Source: Artocarpus heterophyllus (Eukaryota > Streptophyta > Magnoliopsida > Rosales > Moraceae). Taken from it: a stretch of 64,000 bases of DNA. The notes beneath the pieces were generated by a model. That model searched no databases. It was not told where the DNA came from and saw only the letters and a list, made by a program, of their open reading frames with translations. The stretch spans positions 22,718,230 to 22,782,229 of the forward strand of contig CM046341.1 in NCBI GenBank assembly GCA_025403435.1. The letters are read 5' to 3'. A program made the position numbers and the translations under genes. Positions 22,962-34,853 of this stretch are shown piece by piece (positions within the stretch are counted from its first letter, which is position 1; the number at the start of each line of letters is the position of its first letter).

Positions 22962-25263
22962 GACAGCTGACAAACAGTCAGCAGAAATCTCTCCAAATTG
23001 ATGGTTGAGATAATTACATTGATTAGGTGATTTAATGTGATTAATTGATATAATTATGGATTAATTTTATCATTTAAGGAAAGTAAATGTTTGACTTTGC
23101 ATTGATTGGTATTGAATGTTATGGTTTCCCCTTCTAAAATTGGTAAAGTATGGTAAGTTTGTCTAAATGATTTGACTTTCCCCAATTTCCTCTCCATTCA
23201 CACGTGATTTTTGGATCAAGAATAGTCAGAAAATTCCTGACATAATGGAGGGCATTGAAATCTTTTTACGCTATTGCTCTCTCTCTCTCTCTTCCTCCCA
23301 CGTCTTCTCTCTCTCTCTTTAATCTTCTGAGACGTTTCTTTTCTCTTTTCTCTTCTTCTTCACATTTTTCTCCTACTTTTCCTCTCAATTCCTTTGTTAT
23401 TATTTGAAAAATATATTGAGTTTCCATTGGGGTTAAGTTCAAGGATTTTAAGAAGAAATTTTTAAGGTAAGAACTCATTTTTTTGGTAATTCTGAAAAGC
23501 ATTTCTCCTCCTCAATCTGTCTACTGTAACTTTGTCTAAGTATTTTATTTTGTTCTAAATTTTTAATATGATGTTCATATGTGTGTTATGTTAATGTTCT
23601 TTCAAGTTTCAACTCATCTCGATTTTTCTAAATTAAGTTATGAATTTTCTATTCTCTACCACTCATAGTAAAATATTGTTGTTTGGTTATGATGCATGAA
23701 AATATGATTTTTGTTCAAGGGGTAAACGTGCTTTCTTTGCTACGAAATTTGGCAAGAATGTTCATGTATATGTTATATTATGGACTGCAAAGTTTGGTAA
23801 TGTTTTGATGAGTGAATTAAGTTTTATAAATTTTCTATTGAGACTAGGTCAAGGAACTGTTTTAACAATGTTAATACTGGACTTTTGTTTTATGTGATAT
23901 TTTATATGCTTAAATGATTTTGTGATGATGAAATAATTTTATAGAAATTGAAATATATGTTAGTAAGATGTTAGCATGAATTTTAAAATTAAACTATATG
24001 AGTGTTAATTGTTATAAAATTTTTTCAAAAGATTACTCACTACCTTATTATTGTTGGCAAATTTCATGTTTGAAATGTATGGGTTGTTCTTAGTTACTCA
24101 ATGTATTTTTTATGACTAAAGAAAAATTATGTAATATGTTTATGTATTAACTTTACCCCTGTTAAGTATGGTGTCTAAAGTATGTGTAAATATTAAGTTT
24201 TTAAGTCTTGAATCCATGTAGGTCAGTGAAGTATATGTGATAATGATTTTTATGTTTTTGATGATTATAGTTATGGATGCATGTTATGAATTATGTTTGC
24301 ATGAGATGAATGTATATGTGATGTAATATGAATGGATGTTTTATTCTATGATAATAAGTATTAATTTTATTTTGTATCTTTAAATGAATAAATGGTATGA
24401 ACATGCAAAGGAACGAGCACATCGAGACCGCGGCGTCGTCACCAATACATATAAGGTTAAGTAAGCTAGCTTCTAAGGTAAGTACATTCACACCTGCAAC
24501 ATGATGAGTTTTAAAAGGTTTGATGTTATGTTCATGATGATATTTATGATGATTTTATGATAATTTCCTTAAAGGATTTCTTATGAAATAGTTTCATGAT
24601 TTAAAGTTATGCATGTTTGATTATGGCAAATTTCAAAGCATGAAAGTTATGTATATATGTATCACCTAATAAGTGTTGCACACTAATGTTATGATATGAT
24701 ATGATATGATATGATGTTATGTTTGGTTTAGGATTAGCTACCATTCTCCTCTCATGACGGTGCGTCTACGATGATGATTATGGTGCAACACTTGGGCCCT
24801 TAAGATAAAATGGAATAAGTTTTAATATGGTCAATGTAATGAAAGATATGTTTCTATGAAAATGTGCTTACTACACTATTATGTTATGATGATGATGATG
24901 ATGATGATGATGTTTATGAAATGTTTTTTTTTTTATTATGAGAATTATATGTACTTACTAAGCTTTAGCTTATGCAAGTTTATATCATGTTGCAGATAAG
25001 GGTAAGAAAGTCATGGATTAGGCGGAGGACATGGAAAGGCGTGTGAGAATAAGACAGATGAATTGTAATTGGAAGAACGTCAATGAAGCAAATTTTATGA
25101 TTTAAGTTATGGTTTATTATTTGAACATATTTATATGATAAGTTTTAAAGAATACAATAACTATGTTTTAATATTTTATTTTATCATATTCAGAATTTGA
25201 TCTTCCGCATTTTGAAAAGTTGAATTTATCTTAAAATTAAGTTTTCTTAAATTTTTTGGCTCT

Positions 25264-25449
25264 GTCGGCCTGCCGATCATCATTGGTCGGCATACCGTTG
25301 TAAGAATGTTCGGCCTGCCGATCTCAAGTTCGGCTTGCCGAACTTTGAAAGTTTTTAAACCTTGTTTTGCAGAGCCTCTGCCGGTTGACGATTTTTAGCC
25401 TACCGACCATGTTCGGCCTGCAGAAGTCTCTAGTTTGGCCTGCCGAACT
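25264..25449 (+). repeat. Iterated near-palindrome cluster 2 (inverted), C 3' LTR
   Basis: Copies of CGGCCTGCCGA and CGGCTTGCCGAAC in the orientation opposite to cluster 1, ending about 300 bp before the LTR terminus. Confidence 0.75.
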
Positions 25450-28400
25450 GTGAGAGTAAATAATTTTAAATGATGTGATGTTTCATAAGTTATGATTTTA
25501 CTATTTGGTATATTTACTTTATTAAAGGATGTTTATGATCAATTTAATATGCAATTGAATTATTCATAGTATGGATTAAATTATGAATGTTGAAAAAAAA
25601 AAATTTGTGTATGTATAGATCCTGGTTACGTTTTCCTTAATTATGTTTACAATTAAAGTTTCAAATAAGTTTTGTACTTAAAGTTCCAATATAAGTATGT
25701 AATATATGAATGTAACGACATCTGTGACATTCGTAAGGGGGCGTTACAGAAAGGGTGTTGAGTAAAAGAATTTAGCTAATAGCTAGCCACTTAAATCTTG
25801 TACAAGTAAGAGCAATTCAATTTGCTATAATCTAGTGAACATGTGGCGACCCTCCTTACGTGGCCGTTACTTTACTTCATAATCTTAATACTTGAACATA
25901 TTTTAACATGAGGTCTTAAAATTTGCAGAATAATTTTTTTTTTAAACAACATTGAAGTGAATTTTTGAACATAATAATGTTAATTTCTCAAACGTGTTTA
26001 AAATGTGGTAACTATTATTTCCTTTAAATATAACCGTAGTCTCTTAAGGCTTAATTCATTACATCATATATTTACTTCTTGAATCGTAGCCGTAATAATT
26101 TCTTAAAACTTATCCTTTAAACATAGAGGTAATTATTTAAAACTATGACTTTTAACACATATTTTGTATTATATAAATCTATTCAAAAACAATTCAAAAT
26201 TGAATATCATTATAAAATCCTATTTTAAATGCTCTTTCAGATTATATATATATTTTACTCGTAATTTATTATCTTAAAACTAACATAATAATTTTCTTAA
26301 AACTTAGTCTTTTTAAAACTAACATAACAATAATTTCTTATAATTTTTTTATTTAAATCTAACATATTAGTTGTCTTAAAGCATAACCATATAGACTTTC
26401 ATAATAACATATTCATAAAAAAAAGTTAATTAAGAACCTTACTTATTCTAACATAAAACTCGTACAGTCATTTTCATTCTAAACGATCTTATAATTTTTT
26501 TACCTAAAAATTCATGCATATTTGTTGCATTTTCTAATACAACATTTTTAAATCTTAACATTCAATATACTAGGATTGTAAGAGTACAACCCTAGTTTTT
26601 AAAAACTTGCATACATAATCTTATTTACTTTTTAATGCATACTTCATTTTGTAAAATAGAAACATACATAATTTCATAAACTTATAAATGCGAAAATGTT
26701 ACATTTGCATGAGCGGTATCCATTCCCATCTCCATCGTTCATCCGCTGCTCGCCACTGCCCAGTCGAGTAATGCTAACAGGTTCCTTACCTACAGCATGA
26801 ACATACTTAAATGAGCTTTCGTTCAGCAAGTAGGAAATTAGTCTCGCAAAACATAATCAAAAATCATTTTAATAAAAATATGCATGAACGTTTTATGCTA
26901 GCTTATCAACTTGATTTATGCTTAATTATTCAAACTTTATCTTAACTTACCGTTTGGGCCTCGGTGATCGTACCAGTTGCGCGTGAGCCTTGGGAAGTTA
27001 GGGTTCGCGAGGTCCCAACGACACCAAGATCATTCATTACTTTAACATGGAGCCTTCCTATGGGTCGATAAATTGATACGACACCCTTAACTTGTCTTAT
27101 AAGTTTCACTTGTCTTATTGTGTGTATGCAATATGACTTATCACTACATGACATCACAATTTCATGATTCATGAATCGTAAATCATAATCATACTTGACT
27201 TAATGGTGATTAAACAATATAATTTAAAGATTGCATACATCATACATTAATCATATCATCATCATCATAGCATTTCACATCATGTCATAACATAACATAT
27301 CACATCATAACATATAACAGTGTCACAAATCACTAATCATGCATTTTCATAAATTTTATGAAAACATTTAAAATTAATTTATTTTTTAAAAAAACTATTT
27401 ATACTGTAGACGAGATTCCTACTTACCTGTTTCAGTAAAGTAGGTCTCCCTAGAGATTCTAAATTCCTTCTTTTCTATTGGAAACAAATCTATAAAAAAT
27501 ACCCATTTGGAGTGTGTAAGAATACTTCATTTTATGCCATTTTGATTTTAGCATAACCACAAGAATTCGATCACTCTAGTAGATCGTAAATTTTTTTATC
27601 AATTGATCATGGATTTCACCATTTCTATCATAAGGATTATTTTTACTGAATCCTCATAATATTTAAACATTTCCTTAATTGTCATTTGTTCGTATCCAAG
27701 TTCATCATTAATTAATTTTAAAAAAAATTAATTAATTATCTATCATTGCTAAGTCTGTGAGACTTTAATCCATTATATTAGACATTTTCTAAATTCAGGA
27801 TTCTTATCTCAAGTCCTCATTGGGCTTATTTTAAATCCATTTAATGGGTTCGTAATTATTTTTAAGCTCGTAAGCCCAAAAATGACATCATAACATCATA
27901 TACATTTCACCGATAAATTGTGTTCCACATGGCATTTTAGACTGAAATGGGCGTTGGACCCGTGCCTAGCATTATCGCATTAAGGTTCTATTGTATCGGG
28001 ATTTTATGCTTGCCGAAATAATGTTCAATTGAAAACTATTAAAGTTTATCTTTGAAATTCTTACCCATTTAACTTGGAATTTCAAATAAAAATCGCACTA
28101 TAAAATAATACCTGAAATTGTTAACCCAATAAATCTTGGGCTTATATAACCTTTAAAAGTACTGTAATTTCTTCGTTTCGTGAAAAGTCAAATCTTAAGG
28201 TAACGCGATCTTTGTTTGTAAAAATGGTACTGGTGGAGTAATTTTGGAAGATTTATATGAAATCATTTATTAAACACAAATTTTCTTTTAAAGTTTTTCC
28301 TCGTAAAAGTCACTTGTTTTTAACTGTGTGTTTGTATAATTTTCTTGTTTGCTTTTAAAGTACCGGTTACCATTTTTCTTTGGCAAAATTGCTTCCCGGT

Positions 28401-28599
28401 TAAAACTTTAAAATTTTTACCAATTAAAAGTTTTGACTATTTTTATATGTCCAATTTAAAGTCCAATTTAAAAGCAGTATTTCACAAAATTTCTCCATTT
28501 TGTTGCAAACTTAAACTTAAACTTTAATGTTTGGAAAAATTGTAATGTGGTCTCGAAACGACCCGGAACTTAAAAACATTTTTCTACGCAAAAATGTAG

Positions 28600-28870
28600 T
28601 TTTTGGACTGTTTTAGAAAACTGTCAATAACTGTATTTTAGAAGCAGATTTTGAAAAAAATTTCTTCACGAAAGTTGTTCGTCTCATAAAAATCTAAAAC
28701 TTCTGTGTTTCATGAAATGTAAAATTCGGACTCAAAATAGTTCAAAATTGGCAAAACAGTTTCAGCACTGCTGGAACTGTTTTGGGCAGTTTCAATAAAC
28801 TGCATTAGGCAGTTTTTTGGGCTGCCTTTTTGGCAGTTTTTGGGAACTGTTTAGGCAGTTCATAAAAACT
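28600..28870 (+). repeat. Iterated AACTG / GGCAGTTT motifs inside D
   Basis: Within about 270 bp the strings AACTGTTT, GGCAGTTT and CAGTTTC recur many times, for example around 28757, 28788, 28805 and 28850. The two strings are partly inverted copies of each other. They differ from the TCGGCAGGCCGA unit of B, C and E but share the architecture of a short symmetric motif iterated inside an LTR. Confidence 0.5.
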
Positions 28871-29519
28871 ATTCGGTAGGCCTATTTAGAGTCAAAACTG
28901 TGTTTTTTCACAGTCACGGGATTTTGTACAAAACGATGAAAACTAAAAGCCCTGTGTTCGGTAAAGTTTTAAAAATGGATTCTAAGGCCTCCGTTTACAC
29001 GTTCAAAATTTGTGGAAAATTTTTCCACAAACTAAAACTTGTACAAAACATAACTCTAACATACCATACTAACTTTTTACATCACATACAAACACTAACC
29101 ATGCTAATCACACAAAAATAATTATTACAACCCACTTCCTCACCCAATCATCAACTCTCTCATAAAATTATGAACTTTAACCTAAAAAAAAAATTTAAGG
29201 AAAGGTTTAGATTACTTACCCTTGATGACTATGCTTGGTTGGTTGATCTTAAAACCTTTATCTCCTCTCTCTTCCTCTTCTTGAACCAACACTAAATCAA
29301 AACTTTATCATGTAAAAATCTAACTTGTCTTGGCTATCACATAAAAGCTATTCAAGCAACATTTTTTCTTTTCTTTGCTAAGGAAAAATAAAAAGGAAAG
29401 AAATGGTGTAGATAATACCTTGAACAATATTTTTCACCACCTCCTTCTTTTCCTACTTCTTCTTTGTGACTTGCTTACTTGGTGAAGCAAGTGGAGACAA
29501 AACAACTTCTTTTTCTTTT

Positions 29520-29910
29520 TTCTTTGTGATTCTAAGTCCACTCGGTGGGAGGAATGGCAGTGGGAAAATTTTAAATTTTATTCTTTTGATTTGGTGAATC
29601 GGTGGAAGAGCTTGAAGTCAAGTGGAGACAAGTGATCATACAACAATTTTTTCTTTCTTTTGGAGGTTGGGTTGTTCGGTGGAAGTGGAGAAAAACGGGA
29701 AAGTAAATGGAGAGAAAGAGCCCTTACTTTTTGACTTCTTGATTTGGTGGTGGGACTTGAAACAAATGGAGAGAAAAGTTTTCTTTTTCTTGGAAGCAAG
29801 CTCACTCGGTGGACATGTGGGAAACAAGACAAAGCAATCTTTTTCCTTTGTTCTTCCTTTATGACTTACTCGGTGGACAAGTGGGAAACAAGACAATATT
29901 TTTTACTTAA
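29520..29910 (+). repeat. Degenerate GGTGGA / GTGGGAAACAAGACAA repeats in D
   Basis: Two imperfect direct copies of CGGTGGACA-GTGGGAAACAAGACAA lie near 29815 and 29871. Looser CGGTGG-AGTGGAGA copies precede them from about 29540. This explains the overlapping ORFs on both strands here. On the minus (LTR sense) strand the region is pyrimidine-rich, like the leader tracts of the other LTRs. Confidence 0.5.
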
Positions 29911-30704
29911 ACTAGACTTACTAATCTCCAAAGTTGGCGCCATCATGAAGTGGAGTGGAGTGTTAGGTAAGCTTAAATGATTACTTAAAGTACAATGATG
30001 ATTTTGGAAGCACATTGTATGGGTACTTTGGCCTTTCTTGTAAGAAATATTTAAGCAGGTAAATTTTATACTACTAGTAATAATTAACGTAGCTGACAGG
30101 AAATTTTATTACTTGACTAATCCTCTCCTATTTCTCCAAATACTATAACCGCTAATCACAGTATGAACCGATATTGGGCAAAGTTTAATCGCGTATCGAT
30201 TTTTGATTGGATTAAGCCTAGAAATTTATTTTAGACTTAATAAAAATTCAAATGCGACTTTTTTTTTAGTATCTAAACTCTGTAATAATATAGTTTTTAA
30301 CAGTGTCACTATCAGAGTTTGCATAGTATTCTTTGTCGTGATGGCTACTCGCGTAGCTCTATTTTTGACTAATTTGACAATTAAAGATTTAATTTGCGTT
30401 AAAGTGTTACTCGATATACTACTAACTTAATATTGTACTCAAAAATTCTCATAGTTAAATTTCTCAAGTCCTTTATAGATAAATTCTTCCATCTTAGTAA
30501 CGGTTGAATTTATCAATTCATTTATTGAATTTCAATAGTTAATTAACTTAACTATAGAATCCATTATAGAATTTTTGGAATATTTGTATATTAATTCCAT
30601 AAATTCTTTACTCACAAAATTCATACATAATGTGTCGAGGAAAATCCTTGATTTAAATATGTAAATTACATTATTTAATTTTAGGATTTTTCTCGATCAT
30701 TACA

Positions 30705-31240
30705 CAACAAACCAATCAAATTGCACTATTTTGTATACTTTTAATTCCAATCAAATTTATCTATTTCAAATATATAAATGGGCAAAACATTTAGTTTAGA
30801 ATGTATTTGAAATGGAAAAACACTTTCTAATCAATTCGTAACCATTTAGCATACCAATCTTTCTTAACGAGAAACCAATTTTTTCATTGAAATTAGAACT
30901 TTTTAAAAACATATAAGATCATTTATTAATAATTGAACGTCATATTTATGAATGTTAGCACATTTATGACTGATTTACTCTTAAAAATAATAAGTACTTG
31001 TGCTCGTAAGATACACTTTCTATATGCTTGTAATTTAATAACATGTAGTCGTTAAATGTATAGATATGTAGGAAGCTTATTACTAGCTAATTGTGAATTA
31101 ATTAGGCATTATAGTTAATGCAAAATAATGATATTTAACCTTAAGAAATGATCATTTTCACAGTCTTATTAGAGAGCTTTACACTACTTACTGTTTTAAC
31201 TAATTGTTCCAACTGTTCTTCCAAACAACAACATGGGAGT
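30705..31240. other. Unassigned AT-rich stretch
   Basis: No recognisable coding or terminal-repeat structure is seen. It may be target DNA of LTR D, the far end of the LTR of element A, or the outer part of a decayed 5' LTR of the copia element that follows. I could not find a matching copy downstream of that element. Confidence 0.3.
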
Positions 31241-31248
31241 TGGATGAG

Positions 31249-31418
31249 GTTGACCAACCTATATAGGACCATCATTGACCCTATCACCTGTCTTGGTCCA
31301 GATTTGACCCAATTGACCTTACTCGACCCACTCCGATTTGACCTACCTACCCTGTTGACTTTGAGTCGTGAGGCCGTTAACCTGTTCGAGTTGACTTTGA
31401 CCAGTGAATTTTGACTTT
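31249..31418 (+). promoter_or_regulatory. Cluster of nine TTGAC[C/T] W-box-like motifs
   Basis: All nine copies are on the plus strand within about 170 bp: near 31250, 31274, 31313, 31323, 31338, 31354, 31391, 31397 and 31411. TTGAC[C/T] is the core bound by plant WRKY factors. The cluster sits about 0.55-0.7 kb upstream of the copia gag, where the U3 of its 5' LTR would be. Overlapping ORFs on both strands (31141-31425) are most likely by-products. Confidence 0.45.
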
Positions 31419-31965
31419 GGCTCAATTAAATTGAAAAAAAAAATTATTTTCTTTAGTGTTTCTTTTTTTGCATTAATATCCACTATTTGAATTTAACTAA
31501 ATTGAAATAAAATGTCACCAAAGTGGCCTCTTTTATGTAGATTTATTTATTTTGAAATATGTAGATATTGTTAAAGAAATTGAGTAATTATGTCTTAATC
31601 TATGCAGAAAAAATAGGCCCAAAGGAATATTTTTTTGGCTAGATGATAGAAACATGTGGTGGTAAATATGTGATAAATTTTGGTGTTTTTTATGCATGCA
31701 ATATGTCGGTTTTAAGAAACGCATATTGTTGGCAAGACTCATTATCAATATTTACTAACCAAGTTTAAGAGTACCGTTACAAATTGTTATTTGTGTCTAA
31801 AGACTAAATTTCAATGCCGTGTTTGGTATCTAATAATGGCCCTTTTCATTGTATCTTATGCAATGTGTATATGTTTGTAATTAATTTTATGATAACATGT
31901 ATGCATGATTGAATGGCATGTTTTATTATTTATGAGTATGTTATTTTTTTCTATATTCAGTGAAT
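31419..31965. other. Non-coding interval before copia gag
   Basis: AT-rich with no clear ORF. A match to the tRNA-Met primer site was not found, so the leader or 5' LTR of the copia element is either too decayed to recognise or deleted. Confidence 0.3.
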
Positions 31966-31967
31966 GC

Positions 31968-32690
31968 TAATTCAATCTCTGCAAATGTGAACAACATTCC
32001 CTACTTAATAGCAAAAACTTTAAGAAATGGAAAGAGCACGTTATGATAGTTCTCAGATGCATGGATCTAGACTATGCATTAAAGTAGATTGCCCCGTCAC
32101 CTTGACTAGCACTAGTACTGCAAAGTAGAAGGTTGCATTTGAGAAACGGAAGCTATCAAATTGTATGTCTAATGATCATTAAGCACTCCATTCTAGAAAC
32201 CATAAGGGGCGAAATTCTTGAAGAGAATGATGCCAAGAAGTTCCTTGACCAAATAGCAGACCATTTTGTTGCAAATGAAAAGGTTAAGATGAGCACTATT
32301 CTGACTAAGCTCATTTCAATGCGATGCAAAGGGAAGGGGAACATAATAGAGTACATCATGGCGATGTCTAATCTTGTGACTCTACTAAAGGCATTCAAGT
32401 TGGAGTTCTTGGAAGACATACTCATGTACTTAGTCTTGATCTCTTTGCCTACACAACTTAGTCTATTTAAAATAAGTTACAACACTCAAAAGGAAAGATG
32501 GACTTTGCATGAACTTATTGCTCAATGTGTGCAAAAAGAGGAGAGATTGAAACATAAGAAGATTAAAAGTGCTCATTTGGAATTGACCAATCAGTATAAT
32601 GGTACAAGCAAGAAAAGGAAAAGGAACAAAACAATAAGGGAAAGGATTCAAAGATTACTTGTTTCCTTTGCAAGAAGGTTGGGCATATGA
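31968..32690 (+). pseudogene. Ty1/copia gag remnant
   Basis: The capsid of a Ty1/copia element. The frame around 31990-32090 reads NFKKWKEHVMIVLRCMDLDY, typical of the UBN2-type gag N-terminus, but a frame change and stops separate it from the long ORF at 32133-32690. That ORF has the family landmarks KGKGNIIEYIMAMSNL and LEDILMYLVLISLPTQ, then a basic tail with KRKRNK. The CCHC zinc knuckle expected next (CKKVGH-like near 32665-32690) is cut by a stop. It is the first gene of the broken copia element. Confidence 0.8.
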
Positions 32691-32699
32691 AAAGAACTA

Positions 32700-34216
32700 C
32701 TCTAACTATGCCTATTGGCGTGTAAAGAAATGTATACTTCCCAACTTTGTTTGTTCAAAAGTTAATTTGGCCTCAATGCCTAATAACACTCGATGGATAG
32801 ATACAGGTGCAACTACTCACATAAGTGTCACTATGTAAGGTTGTCTAAGGAGCCAGCTGTAAACTGATGGTGAAAGATACATCTATGAGGGAGGTGGCAA
32901 CAAGGCTGCTATGGAGGCCATTGGTGTTTTCAGGCTTAATTTAGGAACTGGTTTATATTTGGACTTGGAAGAGACTTTTATTATACCATCACTTAGATAA
33001 AATTTGATTTTAGTTTCATGTTTGAACAAATCAAGATATTTTTGTTTATTTAGTGATGGAACTTTAAGGCTTTTCCCAAATTCAAATGTGATTGGTAATG
33101 GTTCTCTAATTGATAAGCCTTATAAATTAGACATCAATACCTCAATTATCAATGAAAGTATGCATGCATGTAATTTTGGCATTAAACACAAATTTACAAA
33201 TAAGAATCCATCAATGTTATGGCATAAGCATCTAGGTTATGTTTCAAAACAAAGAATTCAAAGACTTGTGTCAGAAGGAATTCTTGATTCTATTGACTTG
33301 TTAGATTTTAAAGTCTGTATTGAATGTATCAGGGGGAAACAAGCAAATATAAGAAGAACAGGTGTCAAAACAAGGAGCAATATCTTGGAATTAATACATA
33401 TGGACATTTATGGTCCACTCCCTATGGTTTTATGGAATGGACAACAATATTTTGTCACTTTCATAGATGACTATTCTTGTTATGGTTACTTGTATTTGAT
33501 CCATGAAAAGTGTCAATCCTTAGACATGTTTAAGATTTTCAAAGCCAAAGTTGAAAATCAACTATGCAAGAAAATTAAAGCGGTTAAATCTAACCATAGT
33601 GGTGAATAATATGGTAGATATGACAGATCAGATGAATAGTATCCAAGACCCTTAGCCATGTATTTGGTGGAATGTGGGATCATTCCTCAATACACCATGC
33701 TAGGGACTCCTAGTCAAAATAGTGTAGCTAAGAGAAGAAACCAAATCCCAAAGGATTTGATGAGAAGCATGATTAGTCATTCTTCTTTAGCAGAATCGCT
33801 ATAGGGTGAATCCATCAAAACTACAATTTATATTCTGAATCGAGTAGCTAGCAAAGCGGTACTTTGTAGGACGGGATTTAAGTTCTATGATTCCTTGAAT
33901 TGATCCTTTTTTGGAAAGGGCAATGCCAAGTTTATTGAGAATGTTGAGTATAGTGGGACTGATTAACTCATGAAAGTAGTCTTTGAAGAGGAATGTGTTA
34001 ACATTCTAACTGTTGCTTCTAAAAATGATCAAGTAATCATTACTGACATTATTTAGAATGCAAATCCAAAAAATCAAAATATTCAAGGCACACTTGAGTT
34101 ACCTCCCATTCAATATGTGGAACGATCTCAAGATCATGAAAGAGAGCCTCAACAGCCTCAATTGGAAATTCCATTAAGGAGATTTACTTAAGAAACAAGA
34201 AATATGATTTCTGATG
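32700..34216 (+). pseudogene. Ty1/copia protease and integrase remnant
   Basis: The protease site DTGATTHIS is near 32802-32830. A GAG-pre-integrase region (SMLWHKHLGYVSKQRI, about 33214) and the integrase core follow: HMDIYGPLP near 33397, FVTFIDDYS near 33450, and TMLGTPSQNSVAKRRN near 33700. The integrase frame is cut by stops at 33609, 33639 and 33803, among others. Its end lies where foldback element H was inserted. Copia order (integrase before RT) is clear. Confidence 0.8.
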
Positions 34217-34221
34217 ATTAT

Positions 34222-34848
34222 TGTTACACCCCCCTTATAGACGTTGCAGATGTCATTACATTCGTTCATTTAACCATTATTTAAGATAAACTATTTGAAT
34301 GAAAAAAATGTTTGAAAACATAACCCAAGATCCATGCATGCATTTTTTTTTAAATACCTTAATCATAAATATCCTTTAAATAGTTTACCAATACCATAGT
34401 AAAACAAATTAACTTTTTGTAACAACTTAAAAGGAAATGATCATTTCTGGCCAGCCTACCGAAATGTTGATCGGCTTGCCGATTACTTTTTATCGGCCTA
34501 CCAATCTTGAAGATTTTAAAACCCTGTTTTGCAGAGCCTCGGATGGCCTGTTGAAGTTTGACCTTCGGCCTGCCGAACTGTAAGTATCTTTTTCCAGGGA
34601 TGTTTAAAAAGATTGTTTCAATTCTTAACTTTTTTTTTGGCAAAATTGTTAAAGGATGATTATGAACAAGTAATTTATTATTTTAAAGATTGATTAAGAT
34701 AAATATATATATATATGCATGAATGGATCCTGGTATGTTTTCCCCAATTATGTTTTAAACTATCTTCAAGTTATATGGTTGATCTCAAAGTAAAAGTTTA
34801 AATGAAAGTATGTAACGACATCTGCGATGTCCACAAGGGGGCGTTACA
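34222..34848 (+). mobile_element. H: 627-bp foldback element with chromovirus U5 LTR ends on both sides
   Basis: It is flanked by a perfect 5-bp duplication ATTAT (34217-34221 and 34849-34853). The left end TGTTACACCCCCCTTATAGA and right end CCACAAGGGGGCGTTACA are diverged inverted copies of the same sequence. The left arm (about 34222-34440) is the reverse complement of the U5 end of a B/C/E-type LTR. The right arm (about 34445-34848) is that U5 end in plus orientation, including inverted-motif cluster 2. Paired landmarks include GACATCTGC in both arms and ATGCATGCATGGATC against ATGCATGAATGGATC. No coding capacity. The duplication size fits retroviral-type integration. It interrupts the copia integrase. 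Confidence 0.8.
34449..34579 (+). repeat. Iterated near-palindrome cluster 2 inside H
   Basis: Copies such as CGGCTTGCCGAT and TTCGGCCTGCCGAAC, in the same relative position to the U5 end as in LTRs B, C and E. Only the right arm of H reaches far enough to contain them. Confidence 0.75.
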
Positions 34849-34853
34849 ATTAT

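Larger units (their letters stand above)
15577..25748 (+). mobile_element. Element C: complete Tekay/Del-type chromovirus (Ty3/gypsy)
   Basis: It is close kin of B: 5' LTR 15577-17758, primer site 17764-17775, gag from 17976, pol to 22568, polypurine tract 22591-22604, 3' LTR 22605-25748. A perfect 5-bp duplication GAAAG flanks it (15572-15576 and 25749-25753). The LTRs are unequal (2182 versus 3144 bp) because about 1 kb is missing from the 5' copy. The coding region carries stops and frameshifts, so it is defective, although its RT and RNase H ORFs (19630-21432) are longer and better kept than those of B. Confidence 0.92.
22605..25748 (+). repeat. Element C 3' LTR, full length (3144 bp)
   Basis: This copy keeps the roughly 1 kb missing from the 5' LTR, including the GACCGCGGC block (about 24427), the donor-like AAGGTAAGTA (about 24476), a GAT-repeat near 24888-24912 and the TGTTGCAG acceptor-like site (about 24988). 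Cluster 1 is at 22855-22961 and inverted cluster 2 at 25264-25449. It ends GCGTTACA, followed by the duplication GAAAG. Confidence 0.9.
2837..25841 (-). mobile_element. Element A: 5' LTR, split by nested elements B and C
   Basis: In the minus orientation the LTR ends at 2837 (…AAAGGGCA) next to the primer site. Its sequence occupies 2837-4804, 15533-15576 and 25754 onward, giving about 2.1 kb once the insertions are removed. The two joins are proved by the target-site duplications of B (TGCTT) and C (GAAAG). A TATA-like box (TATATAAAC on the minus strand, 4615-4624) sits about 0.3 kb from the upstream end, so both insertions are in U3. The outer boundary is uncertain: either it starts with TGTTCACTAG at 25841, or LTR D is itself inserted in it and it continues past 30705. 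I see no other gene in 2837-4804. Confidence 0.6.
25842..30704 (-). mobile_element. D: probable solo LTR of a chromovirus-like element (minus strand)
   Basis: On the minus strand it begins TGTAATGATCGAG (at 30704) and ends CGTAAGGAGGGTCGCCACA (at 25842), resembling the U5 end of B and C (CCGTAAGGGGGCGTTACA). Flanks GAACA and CAACA could be a target-site duplication with one mismatch. Inside, the minus strand keeps the order of landmarks seen in B, C and E, including a segment like TGTTGCAGATAAGGG (near 26790, TGCTGTAGGTAAGG). No gag or pol coding is seen, so this looks like an LTR without a body. At about 4.9 kb it is long for an LTR but within the range of some plant gypsy elements. The ORFs at 29578-29980 lie in a degenerate GGTGGAAG-rich stretch and look non-coding. 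Confidence 0.5.

Noticed and set aside
29578..29980. Several overlapping ORFs on both strands
   Set aside because: They come from degenerate GGTGGAAG-type repeats with pyrimidine/purine strand bias inside LTR D; no motif.
31141..31425. Overlapping ORFs of 88-94 codons
   Set aside because: Explained by the repeated TTGAC motifs; no protein similarity recognised.
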